In this document: positions 18,981 through 30,619 of the stretch, piece after piece | Layout: the number at the start of each line of letters is the position of its first letter | Position numbering within the stretch: position 1 is the first letter of the stretch | NCBI RefSeq assembly: GCF_023509035.1 | Contig: NZ_CP075583.1 | Location: 3,100,001 to 3,164,000, forward strand | DNA: 64,000 bases | Source: Janthinobacterium lividum | GTDB lineage: Bacteria; Pseudomonadota; Gammaproteobacteria; Burkholderiales; Burkholderiaceae_D | Direction of reading: 5' to 3' | Made by a program: the position numbers and the translations under genes | The notes under the pieces: generated by a model | Told to the model about the DNA's origin: nothing | Seen by the model: the letters and a program-made list of their open reading frames with translations, nothing else | The model's database searches: none

Positions 18981-20478
18981 ATGAAAAAAAACATGTGTGC
19001 CGCCAGCAAGTCGTTTTCAGTGAAGACGCTTTCCGCCTTATTGTTCGGTACGGCTGGCGTCTTCCTTGCTCCCACCATGCTGGGCATGGCGCCACAGGCG
19101 CAGGCCGCTGTGCCGGCTGTAAAACTGCCTGATTTCTCGGACCTGGTCGACGCAGTCGGCCCGGCCGTGGTGAATATCCGCACCACCGAGCGCCTGAAAA
19201 TGGGCGGCGCCGGCGCTGGCGGCCAGGATGAACAGGAAATGCAGGAATTCCTGCGCCGCTTCTTCGGCGGCGCCATGCCGACGCCGCGCCAGCAGGCGCG
19301 CGCGCGGCGGCCGTCGCGCCGTGCCGCAGGAGCAGGAAGTGCAGCGCGGCGTGGGTTCCGGCTTCATCATCTCGGCCGATGGCTACGTGCTGAGCAATGC
19401 CCACGTGGTGGACGGCGCCGATGAGGTGTACGTGACCCTGACGGACAAGCGCGAATTCAAGGCCAAGGTGATCGGTGCCGATGCGCGCACCGACGTGGCC
19501 CTGCTGAAAATCGAGGGCGGCAATCTGCCGCGGCTGACCATCGGCGACTCGGACAAGATACGCGTGGGCGAGTGGGTCATCGCCATCGGTTCGCCGTTCA
19601 ACCTGGAAAACACGGTGACGGCCGGCATCATTTCCGCCAAGTCACGCGATACGGGCGACTATCTGCCCCTGATCCAGAGCGACGTGGCCGTCAATCCCGG
19701 CAACTCGGGCGGTCCGCTGATCAATATGCGCGGCGAGGTGATCGGCATCAATTCGCAGATCGCCACCTTGTCCGGCGCCTACAATGGCATTTCTTTTGCC
19801 GTGCCCATCGATGAAGCCATGCGCGTGGGTGAGCAGCTGAAAAAGACGGGCAAGGTCGTGCGCGGTCGTATCGGCGTGCAGATCGGCGAAGTGAGCAAGG
19901 ACGTGGCGGAATCGCTGGGCTTGCCGAATGCCAAGGGCGCGCAAGTGTCGATGGTGGAGCCAGGTGGCCCGGCCGACAAGGCGGGCATCAAGCCGGGCGA
20001 CATCATCTTGAAATTTAACGGCGCCCAGATCGAGCGTTCGTCCGACCTGCCACGTCTGGTAGGCGGCGCGGCCGTCAACGGCAAGTCCACGGTCACCGTC
20101 TGGCGCAAGGGCGCGCAGCAGGACATTCCCGTCACCGTTGTCGAACTGGAAGGCGAGAAAACGGCGAAGAAGGGCGCCAAGGAGCCGGAAGCGCAAGCCG
20201 TCAATGCACTGGGCCTGAAGGTCAGCGACGTGCCGGCCGCGAAGAAGCAGGAGCTGAAAATCGATGCCGGCGTGCAAGTGGACGAGGCGGATGGCGTGGC
20301 GGCCCTGGCTGGCCTGCAGCCTGGCGACGTGATTTTACAGTTGAACAATGTTGCCGTGAAAGACGCCAAGCAGTTCAATGCCCTGGTCGCCAAGCTCGAT
20401 CCGAAAAAGTCGTCGGCCGTGCTGGTGCGCCGTGGCGACGTGGCGCAATTCGTTTCGCTGCGTCCATCTGCAAAATAA
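18981..20478 (+). CDS. mucD: DegP/MucD-type periplasmic serine protease (frameshifted in this sequence)
   Basis: A Do-family protease and chaperone of about 498 residues for misfolded envelope proteins. It has a signal peptide ending at AQAA, a trypsin-like domain with His in SNAHVV, Asp in RTDVALL and Ser in GNSGGPL, then two PDZ domains (about 270-360 and 390-490). The frame breaks in a GC-dinucleotide run at about 19296-19310; losing one base or adding one GC pair joins RQQARG to RRAVPQEQEVQ. Both sides are conserved, so a sequencing error is likely. It is the last gene of the rpoE-rseA-mucD set. Confidence 0.9.
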
Positions 20479-20577
20479 CTTTTCAACCCGCACCCCGCAA
20501 AGGCTGGGGTCGGACCTCAGGGACCAGGCGTCCCCGTCCGGCCTCAGTCGCCGTTCCTGGGGTTATTCAAGTTTCCC

Positions 20578-20823
20578 ATGCACTTTACCCTCTATTCCCG
20601 CAGTTACTGCCATTTATGCCAGGACATGCTCGACGCCTTGCTTTTGCTGCAGCCGCCTGAAAAGCCCTTTACCGTCGAGGTGATCGACATCGATGCGTCG
20701 CCCGATGCCTCGCTGCTGGCGCGTTTCGACGAACTGGTGCCGGTGCTGTTTGGCGACCTGGCGCAGCCCGAGCTATGCCATTATTTTCTGGATGAGGCAG
20801 CTGTACGGCGTTGCCTGGTGTAG
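20578..20823 (+). CDS. Glutaredoxin-like protein (DUF836)
   Basis: An 81-residue protein with a thioredoxin fold and the redox pair CHLC at about residues 12-15 in LYSRSYCHLCQDM, and VPVLFGD as the cis-proline strand. These small glutaredoxin-like proteins usually lie between mucD and lepA in betaproteobacteria. The exact substrate is unknown. The 99 bases before it contain a GC-rich stretch with AAAGGCTGGGGTCGGACC, which may be a dispersed motif. Confidence 0.85.
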   Translation: MHFTLYSRSYCHLCQDMLDALLLLQPPEKPFTVEVIDIDASPDASLLARFDELVPVLFGDLAQPELCHYFLDEAAVRRCLV

Positions 20824-20937
20824 CTTAACTATCAATATTGACACTGCATTGCACCATTCTGGTGCTGAAAACAGCTGAAAATGTCGGCTTGCCCTGTGCC
20901 GGCCTCTGAAAGACGGGCTTTCTACTCTGAAATCCGG

Positions 20938-21039
20938 TAAAATGGGGAGGTCGAAAAAGCTACTGTCCGAGGCAGCAGCTTCTGTCGCTTCAAAAGCGCT
21001 CGCCTGGGCATGCAGATGTCCTGCTCGGAGCGCTTTTTT
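20938..21039 (+). ncRNA. Candidate short transcript with intrinsic terminator before lepA
   Basis: A -10-like TAAAAT at 20938-20943 is followed by a possible hairpin (AGCTACTG...CAGCAGCT) and then a terminator: AAAAGCGCTC (20992-21001) pairs with GAGCGCTTTT (21028-21037), ending in six Ts. An RNA of about 90 bases, or an attenuated lepA leader, would result. No good -35 box is visible. This is the main content of the 315 gene-free bases at 20824-21138. Confidence 0.35.
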
Positions 21040-21138
21040 CATCATGAGTGGGGCGCCTGGTTTTGGCCCTGTTTGGCCCGGACATGATCCCCTTGATTCC
21101 TGTTAAAGCAGTGTTGTCACTCGCACATATATTAGTTA

Positions 21139-22929
21139 ATGAATAACATACGCAACTTCTCCATCATCGCCCATATTGACCACGGTAAATCGACCCTGGC
21201 TGACCGCATCATTCAATTGTGCGGCGGCTTGTCCGACCGCGAGATGGAGGCGCAAGTGCTCGATTCGATGGATCTGGAGCGCGAACGCGGCATTACGATC
21301 AAGGCGCAAACGGCAGCCTTGCACTACAAGGCCCGCGATGGCCAGATCTACAACCTGAACCTGATCGATACGCCAGGCCACGTCGACTTCAGCTATGAAG
21401 TGTCGCGCTCGCTGTCGGCCTGCGAAGGTGCGCTGCTGGTGGTTGACGCGTCGCAAGGCGTGGAAGCGCAAACGGTGGCGAACTGCTACACGGCGCTGGA
21501 CCTGGGCGTGGAAGTGGTGCCCGTGCTGAACAAGATCGACTTGCCGAACGCCGATCCGCCGAACGCCATTGCCGAGATCGAAGACGTGATCGGCATCGAC
21601 GCGGCCGACGCCGTGCATTGCTCGGCCAAGACGGGCTTCGGCGTGCTGGACGTGCTCGAGCAACTGATCGTCAAGGTGCCGCCACCGAAGGGCGACCCCG
21701 ATGCGCCGCTGCAGGCGCTGATCGTCGACTCCTGGTATGACGCCTATGTGGGCGTGGTCATGCTGGTGCGCGTGGTCAACGGCACCCTGAAACCGAAAGA
21801 CAAGATCCGCCTGATGGCCACCGATTCGGTGCAGCTGGTGGAAGACATCGGCGTGTTCTCGCCCCGTTCGCAATCCTTGCCGCAATTGTCGGCAGGTCAG
21901 GTGGGCTTCATCATCGCCGGCATCAAGGAGTTGAAAGCGGCGAAAGTGGGCGATACCGTCACCCTGGCCAGCCGTCCTGCCGCCGCGCCATTGCCTGGCT
22001 TCAAGGAAGTGCAGCCGCAAGTGTTTGCCGGCCTGTTCCCTGTGGAAGCGAACCAGTACGACGCGCTGCGCGATTCGCTGGAAAAGCTGAAACTGAACGA
22101 CGCGGCTCTGATGTACGAGCCGGAAGTATCGCAGGCGCTGGGCTTCGGCTTCCGCTGCGGCTTCCTGGGCTTGCTGCACATGGAAATCGTGCAGGAACGC
22201 CTCGAGCGCGAATTCGACATGGACCTGATCACCACGGCGCCAACTGTGGTGTATGAAGTGATCCAGCGCGACGGCACCATGATCAACGTCGACAATCCGT
22301 CGAAGATGCCAGATCCGTCGCGCATCGAGGAAGTGCGCGAGCCTATCGTCACGGTCAATCTGTACATGCCGCAGGAATACGTGGGTTCCGTGATTACCCT
22401 GTGTATCGGCAAGCGCGGCATCCAGATGGACATGAGCTACCACGGCCGCCAGGTCAAGCTCGTGTATGAAATGCCGATGGCCGAGATCGTGCTGGACTTC
22501 TTCGACCGCCTGAAATCGACGTCGCGCGGCTATGCCTCGATGGATTACGAGTTCAAGGAATACCGCGCGGCCGACGTGGTCAAGGTCGATATGCTGATCA
22601 ACAGCGAAAAAGTCGATGCGCTGGCCATCATCGTCCACCGTTCGAACAGCCAGTACCGTGGCCGCCAGGTGGCCGCCAAGATGCGCGAACTGATCCCGCG
22701 CCAGATGTTCGACGTGGCCATTCAGGCGACCATCGGCGCGAACATCATTTCGCGTGAAAACGTGAAAGCCTTGCGCAAGAACGTGCTGGCCAAGTGCTAT
22801 GGCGGCGACATCAGCCGCAAGAAAAAATTGCTGGAAAAACAAAAAGCGGGTAAGAAACGCATGAAGCAAGTGGGTTCCGTGGAAATCCCGCAAGAAGCAT
22901 TCTTGGCAATTTTACAAGTGGATGGTTAA
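21139..22929 (+). CDS. lepA: Elongation factor 4 (LepA), ribosome back-translocase GTPase
   Basis: A 596-residue translational GTPase that acts on stalled or mistranslocated ribosomes. AHIDHGKST at about 11-19 is the P-loop, DTPGHVDFS is G3, and NKIDL is G4. The C-terminal domain unique to LepA is intact and ends in a basic tail ([15 protein letters not shown]). lepB follows 3 bases after the stop, as in most proteobacteria. Confidence 0.98.
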   Translation: MNNIRNFSIIAHIDHGKSTLADRIIQLCGGLSDREMEAQVLDSMDLERERGITIKAQTAALHYKARDGQIYNLNLIDTPGHVDFSYEVSRSLSACEGALLVVDASQGVEAQTVANCYTALDLGVEVVPVLNKIDLPNADPPNAIAEIEDVIGIDAADAVHCSAKTGFGVLDVLEQLIVKVPPPKGDPDAPLQALIVDSWYDAYVGVVMLVRVVNGTLKPKDKIRLMATDSVQLVEDIGVFSPRSQSLPQLSAGQVGFIIAGIKELKAAKVGDTVTLASRPAAAPLPGFKEVQPQVFAGLFPVEANQYDALRDSLEKLKLNDAALMYEPEVSQALGFGFRCGFLGLLHMEIVQERLEREFDMDLITTAPTVVYEVIQRDGTMINVDNPSKMPDPSRIEEVREPIVTVNLYMPQEYVGSVITLCIGKRGIQMDMSYHGRQVKLVYEMPMAEIVLDFFDRLKSTSRGYASMDYEFKEYRAADVVKVDMLINSEKVDALAIIVHRSNSQYRGRQVAAKMRELIPRQMFDVAIQATIGANIISRENVKALRKNVLAKCYGGDISRKKKLLEKQKAGKKRMKQVGSVEIPQEAFLAILQVDG

Positions 22930-22932
22930 TCA

Positions 22933-23851
22933 ATGAACCTGCAAGTGATTTTAGGAAATTTCGCTTTAATCCTGTTCGTGCTGATGGTGTTGACGGGCCT
23001 GGTCTGGTGCCTGGATGTGTTTTATCTGTCCAAGCAGCGCCGCAAGGCGGCCGACCTGGCCCTGGCCGAGTTCGATGCGCGCCAGTCCAAGCTGGCCGCC
23101 GAAGGCATCAAATCCGACGCGGGCGGCAGCCGCGCCACCATCGAGGCGGCCCTGTTGCGCCAGCCGACCTGGGTCGAGTATTCGGGCAGCTTCTTCCCCG
23201 TCATCGCCCTCGTGTTCTGCCTGCGTTCGTTCCTGTACGAGCCGTTCAAGATTCCGTCGAGCTCGATGGTGCCAACCTTGCTGGTGGGCGACCTGATCCT
23301 GGTCAACAAGTTCACTTATGGCATTCGTTTGCCGATCGTCAATAAGCGGATCATCGAAGTCAACGATCCGCAGCGGGGCGACGTGATGGTGTTCAAGTAC
23401 CCGAAAGATATGTCGCAAGACTATATCAAGCGCGTGATCGGCGTGCCCGGTGATAAAATCACCTATGAAAACAAGCGCTTGACGGTCAATGGCAAGGAAG
23501 TACAGTACACCCCGCTGGACGACTACCTGGACGATGAAAGTACTGTTTTACCACAAGCAACTGGAAGAAAACCTGACGGGCGTGAGCCACCGCATCCTCA
23601 ACGACGAGCCCGCTCCTACGTTGAACTTGCGCGAAGTAAAGGATTTCCCGCACAAGGATGCGTGCAACTACAACGAAGACGGTTTCACGTGTGTAGTGCC
23701 ACAAGGCAATTACTTCATGATGGGCGATAACCGCGACAATAGCGCGGACAGCCGCTACTGGGGCTTCGTGCCGAACGAGAATATCGTCGGCAAGGCTTTC
23801 CTGGTGTGGATGAACTTCAGCAATCCGAAACGCGTGGGCGGCATACACTAA
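22933..23851 (+). CDS. lepB: Signal peptidase I (frameshifted in this sequence)
   Basis: The membrane protease that removes signal peptides from exported proteins, about 305 residues. It has an N-terminal membrane helix (about 7-29), a second near 75-95, the catalytic Ser in PSSSMVPTLL, the Lys in YIKRVIGVPGDK, and box E GDNRDNSADSRYWG. The frame changes near 23541-23550; removing one base there gives DESMFYHKQLEEN and restores the full protein. The gene is normally essential, so an error in the sequence is likely. Confidence 0.93.
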
Positions 23852-23946
23852 GCCGGCCAGGTCTGTAGAAACAGACCGACCATGGCTGCCGCGCCGACTC
23901 CCCGCGCGGCGGCCAGCCGAATTACTCAGATGACACAGAAACAACA

Positions 23947-24762
23947 ATGAATCTTCAGCTATTGCAAACCCGTTTAGGCTATACGTTCCAGGATGCTGGC
24001 CTGTTGCAGCAAGCCTTGACGCATCGTAGCCACAGCAGTTTGCATAACGAGCGGCTGGAATTCCTCGGCGACTCCATCCTCAACTGCGTGGTCGCTTCCA
24101 TCCTGTACGAACGCTTCAAGTCCATCGACGAGGGCGACCTGTCGCGCCTGCGCGCCAACCTGGTTAAGCAGCAGTCGCTGTATGAAATCGCGCAAAAGCT
24201 GGAGTTGTCGCAATTCCTGCGCCTGGGCGAAGGCGAACTGAAGTCGGGCGGCTTCCGCCGTCCATCGATCCTCGCCGATACCCTGGAAGCGTTGCTGGGC
24301 GCCATCTTCCTCGACACGGGCTTCGATGCCGCCAGCACGGTGATCCGCGCCTTCTACATCCCCATCCTCGACTCGGTCGATCCGCAAACCCTGGGCAAGG
24401 ATGCCAAGACCCTGCTGCAGGAGTTTTTGCAAAGCAAGAAAATTTCGCTGCCACAGTACAATGTGGTGGCCACCCACGGCGCCGCCCACAGCCAGGAATT
24501 CGAGATCGAATGCCTGGTGCCGAAATTGAATATCCAGGTCTACGGCCGTGGCGGAAGCCGCCGCGCCGGTGAGCAAGCCGCCGCCAAACTGGCGCTGGAA
24601 GTGGCCGAGCAGGCGCTGTTGAAGTCGCCAGCCGCCAGCCGCAAGCCGAAACCGCGCGCCGCCCAGCTCAAGCTGGCCGGCATTGCCACCATCCAGAGCG
24701 ACGACGCGGCAGCCCCGGCTGCCCCGGCGATCGCCGCTCACACTAAACAGAATCGACACTAG
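23947..24762 (+). CDS. rnc: Ribonuclease III
   Basis: A 271-residue double-strand-specific endoribonuclease for rRNA and mRNA processing. [12 protein letters not shown] is the catalytic signature, and a double-stranded RNA-binding domain lies at about 155-225. It is longer than E. coli RNase III (226) by an Ala/Pro-rich C-terminal tail. The 95-base gap after lepB contains a hairpin (GGTCTGT, AGAA, ACAGACC). Confidence 0.97.
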   Translation: MNLQLLQTRLGYTFQDAGLLQQALTHRSHSSLHNERLEFLGDSILNCVVASILYERFKSIDEGDLSRLRANLVKQQSLYEIAQKLELSQFLRLGEGELKSGGFRRPSILADTLEALLGAIFLDTGFDAASTVIRAFYIPILDSVDPQTLGKDAKTLLQEFLQSKKISLPQYNVVATHGAAHSQEFEIECLVPKLNIQVYGRGGSRRAGEQAAAKLALEVAEQALLKSPAASRKPKPRAAQLKLAGIATIQSDDAAAPAAPAIAAHTKQNRH

Positions 24763-24763
24763 C

Positions 24764-25667
24764 ATGACAGCCACCAAAATGCCCGACAACTTCCGCTGTG
24801 GCTATATCGCCATCGTGGGCCCGCCCCAACGTGGGCAAATCGACCCTGATGAACGTGCTGATCGGCGCGAAGGTCAGCATCACTTCGCGCAAGGCGCAAA
24901 CCACGCGCCACCGTATCACGGGTATCCAGACGGTACCGGACGCGCAGTTCATCTATGTCGACACGCCTGGCTTCCAGACGCGCCACTCGAACGCGCTGAA
25001 CAAGACGCTCAATAAGACTGTCACGAATACCCTGATTTCCTCGGACGTGATTTTGTACGTGATCGAGGCGGGTACCTTCGGCCCGGCCGACCAGCAAGTG
25101 ATGGACCTGCTGCCGAAGGAAGTGCCGTGCATCCTCGTCATCAATAAATCCGACCGCGTGAAGGACAAGGCCGTGCTGCTGCCGTTCGCGCAAAAGATCG
25201 CCGCCATGCGCGACTTTGCCGCCATCGTGCCCGTCTCGGCCAAGCTGCATTTCCAGCTGGAAGGCTTGCAGAACGAGATCAAGCGCTTCCTGCCGGAAAA
25301 CCAGCCCATCTTTGGCCCGGACGACATCACGGACCGCAGCGAAAAATTCCTCGCCTCGGAAATCGTGCGCGAAAAATTGTTCCGTTTTGTCGGCGACGAG
25401 CTGCCGTACACGAGCACCGTGCTGATCGAGAAATTCGAGCAGGAAGGCGATTTGCGCCGCGTGTTTGCCGCCATCCTGGTCGAGCGCGATACGCACAAGT
25501 CCATGATCATCGGCAACAAGGGCGCACGCCTGAAGGAAGTTTCCACCCAGGCTCGCCTGGATATGGAAAAGCTGTTCGGCGGCCCCGTGTACCTGGAAAT
25601 CTGGGTCAAGGTCAAGTCGGGCTGGGCCGACAACGAGGCGGGCTTGCGCGCCTACGGCTACGAGTAA
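24764..25667 (+). CDS. era: GTPase Era (frameshifted in this sequence)
   Basis: A GTPase needed for 16S rRNA maturation, about 300 residues. The frame starts [19 protein letters not shown] and breaks in the P-loop at 24818-24828, where one extra C turns GRPNVGKST into another frame. From there the rest is intact: DTPGFQ, NKSDRV, and the C-terminal KH domain ([12 protein letters not shown]). The ATG lies 2 bases after the rnc stop. A true break in the P-loop would be lethal, so an error is likely. Confidence 0.93.
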
Positions 25668-25695
25668 GCCGCAACCCGGGGGCGACGCTACACGC

Positions 25696-26545
25696 ATGAG
25701 CACCACCACGCCAGCGCAGCCTGACATCGCGCCAGCTTCACCTGCTGTCTCCGTACCTGCCCCCCGCGCCGGCGGCCATCGCGCCGCCGGCCGTACCTCC
25801 CACAGCGCCCCGGCGCAGCCGTCCGCCCACGCGCGACGGCCGCATCACGGGCCAGCCAGCCTTCGTGCTGCACAGCTATCCGCATAAAGAAACCAGCCTC
25901 ATCGTCGACGTGTTTACGCGCGAGTACGGCCGCATCGCGCTCGTCGCCAAGGGCGCCAAGCGGCCCCATTCGCAGTTACGCGGCGTGCTGCAGACGTTTC
26001 AACCGCTGCAAGCGGGCTGGACTGGCAAATCCGAACTGCGCATCCTCACCGGCGCGGAATGGGTGGGCGGTATGTTGCCGCTGGAAAAGACCGCCTTGCT
26101 GTGCGGCTTTTATTTGAACGAATTGCTGGTCAAATTGCTCGCGCGCGACGACCCGCATCCCGTCTTGTTCGACCACTATGTTGCCACCTTGAATCAACTG
26201 GCGCACAATGAGCCGCCGCCCATCGTGCTGCGCAAATTCGAGCGCGCCCTGCTCAAGGAAACGGGCGTGGCGGCCGACCTGACGCGCTGCACGGGTACGC
26301 GTCAGGCCGTCGATGCGGGGCAGGTGTACGTGGTCGACCCGGAACGGGGGCCGCGCCCGGCGCGCGCTGCCGACGCCTGGCCTAAGATTACGGGCAAGAC
26401 CCTGCTCGACATGGAGCGCGAAGATTATCTTGACGTGGCCACGCAGGCGCAAAGCAAGCTGCTGATGCGCTTTTTGCTGGCCCATCAACTGGGTGGCGCG
26501 ACCTTAAATACGCGCCAGATACTGATCGATTTAATGCAGCTGTAG
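25696..26545 (+). CDS. recO: DNA repair protein RecO (frameshifted in this sequence)
   Basis: RecO loads RecA onto SSB-coated DNA in the RecFOR pathway. About 282 residues: a Pro/Ala-rich N-terminal extension ([10 protein letters not shown]...), then an OB-fold starting [22 protein letters not shown], then the helical domain. The frame shifts in a six-C run at 25760-25765; one C fewer joins VPAPAP to [10 protein letters not shown]. The conserved domain is open either way. Whether the extension is translated is uncertain; a start inside it is possible. Confidence 0.85.
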
Positions 26546-26597
26546 CGCTGCTCTTTACCTCATTGCGGCGCTACGGCATTTTACGGATACCATCACT

Positions 26598-27359
26598 ATG
26601 AGCTTTTTGCAGCCTTCCCGCCCCGTCATCGACCTGGGCGTCAATATCGACCACGTGGCTACCTTGCGCAATGCGCGCGGCACCGCGTATCCGGACCCGA
26701 TCCGCGCGGCCCTGCTGGCCGAGCAGGCGGGCGCCGACGCCATCACCCTGCATTTGCGCGAAGACCGCCGCCACATCAAGGATGCGGACGTCATCGCCAT
26801 CGCGCCGCAATTGCTCACGCGCATGAACCTGGAAGCGGCCGTCACGGCTGAGATGATTGATTTCGCCTGCCGCATCAAGCCTGCCGACGTCTGCCTGGTG
26901 CCGGAAAAACGCACGGAAGTGACGACCGAAGGGGGGCTGGACGTGGTGCGCTACTTCAAGGAAGTGCAGGCGGCCGTGCAGCAGCTGCAAGGCGAGGGCA
27001 TCCGCGTGAGCCTGTTCATCGATGCGGACGAGCAGCAGATCGCCGCTGCCGCCGAGCTCGGTGCGCCCGTGATCGAACTGCACACGGGGCGCTATGCCGA
27101 TACGCAAGGCGCCGAGCAACTGGCCGAGCTGGAACGCATCAAGGCGGGCGTGCTGTTCGGCGTGGGGCGCGGCTTGAAAGTCAATGCAGGCCACGGCTTG
27201 CATTACACCAATGTGCAGGCCATCGCCGCCATTCCGGACATTGCTGAACTGAACATCGGCCACGCCATCGTCGCGCATGCCGTGTTTGTCGGCTGGGAAA
27301 ATGCCGTGCGCGAAATGAAGGCCATCATGGTGGCCACGCGCCTCGCTGGCAAAGCCTAA
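26598..27359 (+). CDS. pdxJ: Pyridoxine 5'-phosphate synthase
   Basis: A 253-residue TIM-barrel enzyme that condenses 1-deoxyxylulose 5-phosphate and 3-amino-2-oxopropyl phosphate to make vitamin B6. [15 protein letters not shown] at the start, [12 protein letters not shown] and [14 protein letters not shown] near the end are the active-site segments. It lies between recO and acpS in the conserved order. Confidence 0.98.
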   Translation: MSFLQPSRPVIDLGVNIDHVATLRNARGTAYPDPIRAALLAEQAGADAITLHLREDRRHIKDADVIAIAPQLLTRMNLEAAVTAEMIDFACRIKPADVCLVPEKRTEVTTEGGLDVVRYFKEVQAAVQQLQGEGIRVSLFIDADEQQIAAAAELGAPVIELHTGRYADTQGAEQLAELERIKAGVLFGVGRGLKVNAGHGLHYTNVQAIAAIPDIAELNIGHAIVAHAVFVGWENAVREMKAIMVATRLAGKA

Positions 27360-27382
27360 ACGCGCGAATAAAGGAGCTCAGC

Positions 27383-27777
27383 ATGATCTACGGCATCGGC
27401 ACCGATATCTGCAAGATTCCCCGCATCGAGGCGGCCCTGGCGCGCCATGGCGAGCGTTTCGCGAAAAAGATACTGGGGCCGCAGGAGCTGGAAAAATTCC
27501 GCGCCCGCAGCGCCAAGAATGCCGTGCGCGGCATACGCTTCCTGGCCACGCGTTTCGCGGCCAAGGAGGCGTTTTCAAGGCCATCGGCCTGGGCTTGCGC
27601 ATGCCGATGACCTGGCCCGCCGCGCAAATGCTGAACCATCCCAGCGGCAAGCCGATGATCGTCTGCAGTGGCGTGCTGGCGGAGTTCATGGAAATGCACC
27701 GCCTGAGCGCGCAAGTGACGATCAGCGATGAAGAAGAATATGCGGTCGCGTTTGTGATCGTGGAGCAAGCAGTGTAA
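27383..27777 (+). CDS. acpS: Holo-ACP synthase (frameshifted in this sequence)
   Basis: AcpS transfers phosphopantetheine from CoA to the acyl carrier protein. About 131 residues: [12 protein letters not shown] carries the metal-binding Asp, and FAAKEAF the conserved Glu-Lys region. The frame breaks at 27571-27580; one extra C gives [21 protein letters not shown] and joins the C-terminal half. AcpS is usually essential, so an error is likely. GGAG precedes the ATG. Confidence 0.92.
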
Positions 27778-27801
27778 CTATAAGTGTGCAATGAGCCAGC
27801 A

Positions 27802-29682
27802 ATGACCGAAGCAAGCCCAGAACCATCCTTGGCGGAAACGCCGCCCGACCCGCGCGCGCAGGTGCTGGCCACCGTTGCCAAGCTGCCGAACTTGCCCGGC
27901 GTGTACCGCTATTTCGACGCCGCTGACAAGGTGCTGTATGTCGGCAAGGCGCGCGACTTGAAAAAACGCGTGTCCAGCTATTTCCAGAAAAACCTGGCCA
28001 GCCCCCGCATCGCCATGATGGTCGAGCGCATCGCGCGCCTGGAAACGACGGTCACGCACAGCGAAGCGGAAGCCTTGATCCTGGAAAACAACCTGATCAA
28101 GGCGCTGCAACCGCGCTACAACATCCTGTTCCGCGACGACAAGTCGTATCCCTACCTGAAAATCACCAATGGCGATGCGCCGCGCATGGTGTATTACCGG
28201 GGCGCGGTGGACAAGAAAAACCAGTATTTCGGGCCGTTCCCCAGTTCCTGGGCCGTCAAGGAATCGATGCAGATCCTGCAAAAGGTGTTCCTGATCCGCA
28301 CCTGCGAGGACAGCGTCTACGCCAACCGCACGCGGCCCTGCCTGCTGCACCAGATCGGCCGTTGCAGCGCGCCATGCGTGGACCTGATCAGCAAGGAAGA
28401 CTACAAGAGCGACGTGGAAAACGCGGCGCGCTTCTTGCGCGGGCGCCAGAGCGAAGTGCTGGCCGACCTGGAAAAGAAAATGCATGCGTTTGCCGCGGAG
28501 CTGAAGTTCGAACAGGCCGTGGTGGTGCGCAACCAGATCGCTTCGCTGTCGCGCGTGCTGCACCAGCAAAGCATGGAAACGACGGGCGACGCCGATGTCG
28601 ATATCCTCGCCGTGCTGGTGCAGGGCGGACGCGCCTGCGTCAACCTGGCCATGGTGCGCGGCGGGCGCCACTTGGGCGACCGCGCCTACTTCCCCAGCCA
28701 GCTCAGCGATGCGGCGGCGATTGCCGAAGAGCCGATCGAAGTGGAAGTGCTCGCCGCTTTCCTGGCGCAGCACTATACGGAAAAATTCATCCCCGGCACC
28801 CTGATCCTGAATATCGAATTCGACCAGCCGGCCCTGATGGTGGCCTTGATGGAGCAGTGTGGCCACCGCATCAACCTGATCTTCCAGCCGCAGGGGCAGC
28901 GCCGCCAGTGGCTGGAGATGGCGCAGAAGGGCGCCGAGATTTCGCTGGCGCGATTGTTGTCCGAGCAGGGTTCGCAGCAGTCGCGCACGCGCGCGCTGGC
29001 CGAGGCCTTGCGCCTGGAAACGGAAGACCTCGACAGCCTGCGCGTGGAGTGTTTCGACATCAGCCACACGCAGGGCGAGGCGACGCAAGCTTCGTGCGTC
29101 GTGTTCCACCACCACGCCATGCAGAACGGCGAGTACCGGCGCTACAACATCAACGACATCACCCCCGGCGACGATTACGCGGCCATGCGCCAGGTCCTCA
29201 TGCGTCGCTACGAGAAAGTGGCGAATGGCGATGGCGTGATGCCCGACGTGGTGCTGATCGACGGCGGCAAGGGACAGATCGAAATGGCGCGCCAGGTGTT
29301 CGCCGAACTGGGGCTCGATATCAGCCTGATCGTCGGCGTAGCCAAGGGAGAAGGGCGCAAGGTGGGCCTGGAAACCCTGCTGTTTGTTGATGGCCGCGCG
29401 GCGCAGGAATTGGGCAAGGAATCGGCGGCGCTGATGCTGATCGCGCAAATTCGCGACGAGGCGCACCGCTTCGCCATTACCGGCATGCGCGCCAAGCGGG
29501 CCAAGACGCGCCAGACGTCGCGCCTGGAAGAAATAGAAGGTATCGGCGCCAAGCGCCGCCAGAAACTGCTGTCGCGCTTTGGCGGCTTGCGCGGCGTGGT
29601 CGACGCCAGCATCGAGGACCTGATGTCGGTGGAGGGGATTTCCACGCAACTTGCGGAAGAAATCTACAAGCAGCTGCATTGA
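27802..29682 (+). CDS. uvrC: Excinuclease ABC subunit C
   Basis: A 626-residue nuclease that makes both incisions in nucleotide excision repair. It has an N-terminal GIY-YIG domain ([20 protein letters not shown]), a UVR helix for UvrB binding near 215-250, an RNase H-like domain with [10 protein letters not shown], and C-terminal helix-hairpin-helix motifs ([13 protein letters not shown]). The ATG at 27802 was preferred to a GTG six codons upstream. Confidence 0.97.
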   Translation: MTEASPEPSLAETPPDPRAQVLATVAKLPNLPGVYRYFDAADKVLYVGKARDLKKRVSSYFQKNLASPRIAMMVERIARLETTVTHSEAEALILENNLIKALQPRYNILFRDDKSYPYLKITNGDAPRMVYYRGAVDKKNQYFGPFPSSWAVKESMQILQKVFLIRTCEDSVYANRTRPCLLHQIGRCSAPCVDLISKEDYKSDVENAARFLRGRQSEVLADLEKKMHAFAAELKFEQAVVVRNQIASLSRVLHQQSMETTGDADVDILAVLVQGGRACVNLAMVRGGRHLGDRAYFPSQLSDAAAIAEEPIEVEVLAAFLAQHYTEKFIPGTLILNIEFDQPALMVALMEQCGHRINLIFQPQGQRRQWLEMAQKGAEISLARLLSEQGSQQSRTRALAEALRLETEDLDSLRVECFDISHTQGEATQASCVVFHHHAMQNGEYRRYNINDITPGDDYAAMRQVLMRRYEKVANGDGVMPDVVLIDGGKGQIEMARQVFAELGLDISLIVGVAKGEGRKVGLETLLFVDGRAAQELGKESAALMLIAQIRDEAHRFAITGMRAKRAKTRQTSRLEEIEGIGAKRRQKLLSRFGGLRGVVDASIEDLMSVEGISTQLAEEIYKQLH

Positions 29683-29809
29683 TGGACAGGTGGCCTGGTC
29701 CGGTGCTGCGGCAAGCGGACTAGGCTAATACCCCGGGGCCATGTAGACTAGTGGCGCTTTCTTCACACTTTCTTCATATTCAATTTACCCGTCGGCCGAT
29801 TGCACCCTT

Positions 29810-30394
29810 ATGCCTTTTAATATTCCCATCCTTTTGACGTGGCTGCGCGTGGCCCTGATACCGCTCGTCGTCGGGGTGTTTTACCTGCCGCCGTCGATGC
29901 TGCTGCATGGCGACCAGAATCTGGTTGCCACCCTGGTCTTCATTGTTGCCGCCGTGACCGACTGGTTCGACGGTTTCCTCGCGCGACGCTGGAACCAGAC
30001 CTCGGCCTTTGGCGCCTTCCTCGACCCGGTAGCGGACAAGCTGATGGTGGCGGGCGCCTTGCTGGTGCTGGTGCAGCTGGACCGTGTGAATGCCGTGCTG
30101 GCCTTCATCATCATCGGCCGCGAAATCACGATTTCCGCATTGCGCGAATGGATGGCGCAGATCGGTGCATCGAAATCGGTGGCCGTCAGCTCGATCGGCA
30201 AGATCAAGACGGCCGCGCAAATGACGGCCATTCCCTTGCTGCTGTACCACGACGTGATCTTCGGTGCGATCGACACCCACGTGTGGGGCGAGAAGCTGCT
30301 GTGGATAGCCTGCGTGCTGACGGTGTGGTCGATGTTCTATTACTTGCGCCTGGCATGGCCTTTGATCAAGGAAAAAGCGGGAAATTTGCACTAA
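29810..30394 (+). CDS. pgsA: CDP-diacylglycerol--glycerol-3-phosphate 3-phosphatidyltransferase
   Basis: A 194-residue inner-membrane enzyme that makes phosphatidylglycerol phosphate. The CDP-alcohol transferase motif is complete (DWFDGFLARRW...GAFLDPVADK, about 46-76), and four or five hydrophobic helices are visible. The stop codon forms the left edge of a repeat element. Confidence 0.95.
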   Translation: MPFNIPILLTWLRVALIPLVVGVFYLPPSMLLHGDQNLVATLVFIVAAVTDWFDGFLARRWNQTSAFGAFLDPVADKLMVAGALLVLVQLDRVNAVLAFIIIGREITISALREWMAQIGASKSVAVSSIGKIKTAAQMTAIPLLLYHDVIFGAIDTHVWGEKLLWIACVLTVWSMFYYLRLAWPLIKEKAGNLH

Positions 30395-30516
30395 GGCCAC
30401 TCCGCCTAGCTACTGCGCAGCTCACTCTCGCGTCTCCGTTGCTCGCTGTACCTTCGTACAGCTCCGCTACTCAACACGATATTGAGCTTGCTCGCTACGC
30501 TATTCGGCGGACCTTA
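30392..30516. repeat. Dispersed intergenic inverted-repeat element, copy 2
   Basis: Its left arm begins in the pgsA stop codon (TAAGG...CCGCC) and its right arm (GGCGG...CCTTA) is complementary. The interior shares CTACTGCGC, GTACCTTCGTAC and GCTCGCTACG with the other copies. The arms differ in sequence from copies 1 and 3 but still pair. Confidence 0.7.
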
Positions 30517-30571
30517 AGGTGGGATTGGCGGCTTTCTTCGGAATATTTTGCAAAAGACCAGATATTGCCCG

Positions 30572-30599
30572 TTGACAGCCCCTGTAATCCCTCTATAAT
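30572..30599 (+). promoter_or_regulatory. Promoter of the tRNA-Gly array
   Basis: Consensus TTGACA at 30572-30577, a 16-base spacer and consensus TATAAT at 30594-30599. The first tRNA starts 21 bases after the -10 box. This is a very strong sigma-70 promoter, as expected for stable RNA. Confidence 0.9.
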
Positions 30600-30619
30600 G
30601 CTGGCCTGTTGTTGATGAC

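Noticed and set aside
20479..20577. The GGGGTCGGACC-containing stretch as a named repeat or regulatory site
   Set aside because: Only one copy is in the window, so repetition cannot be shown.
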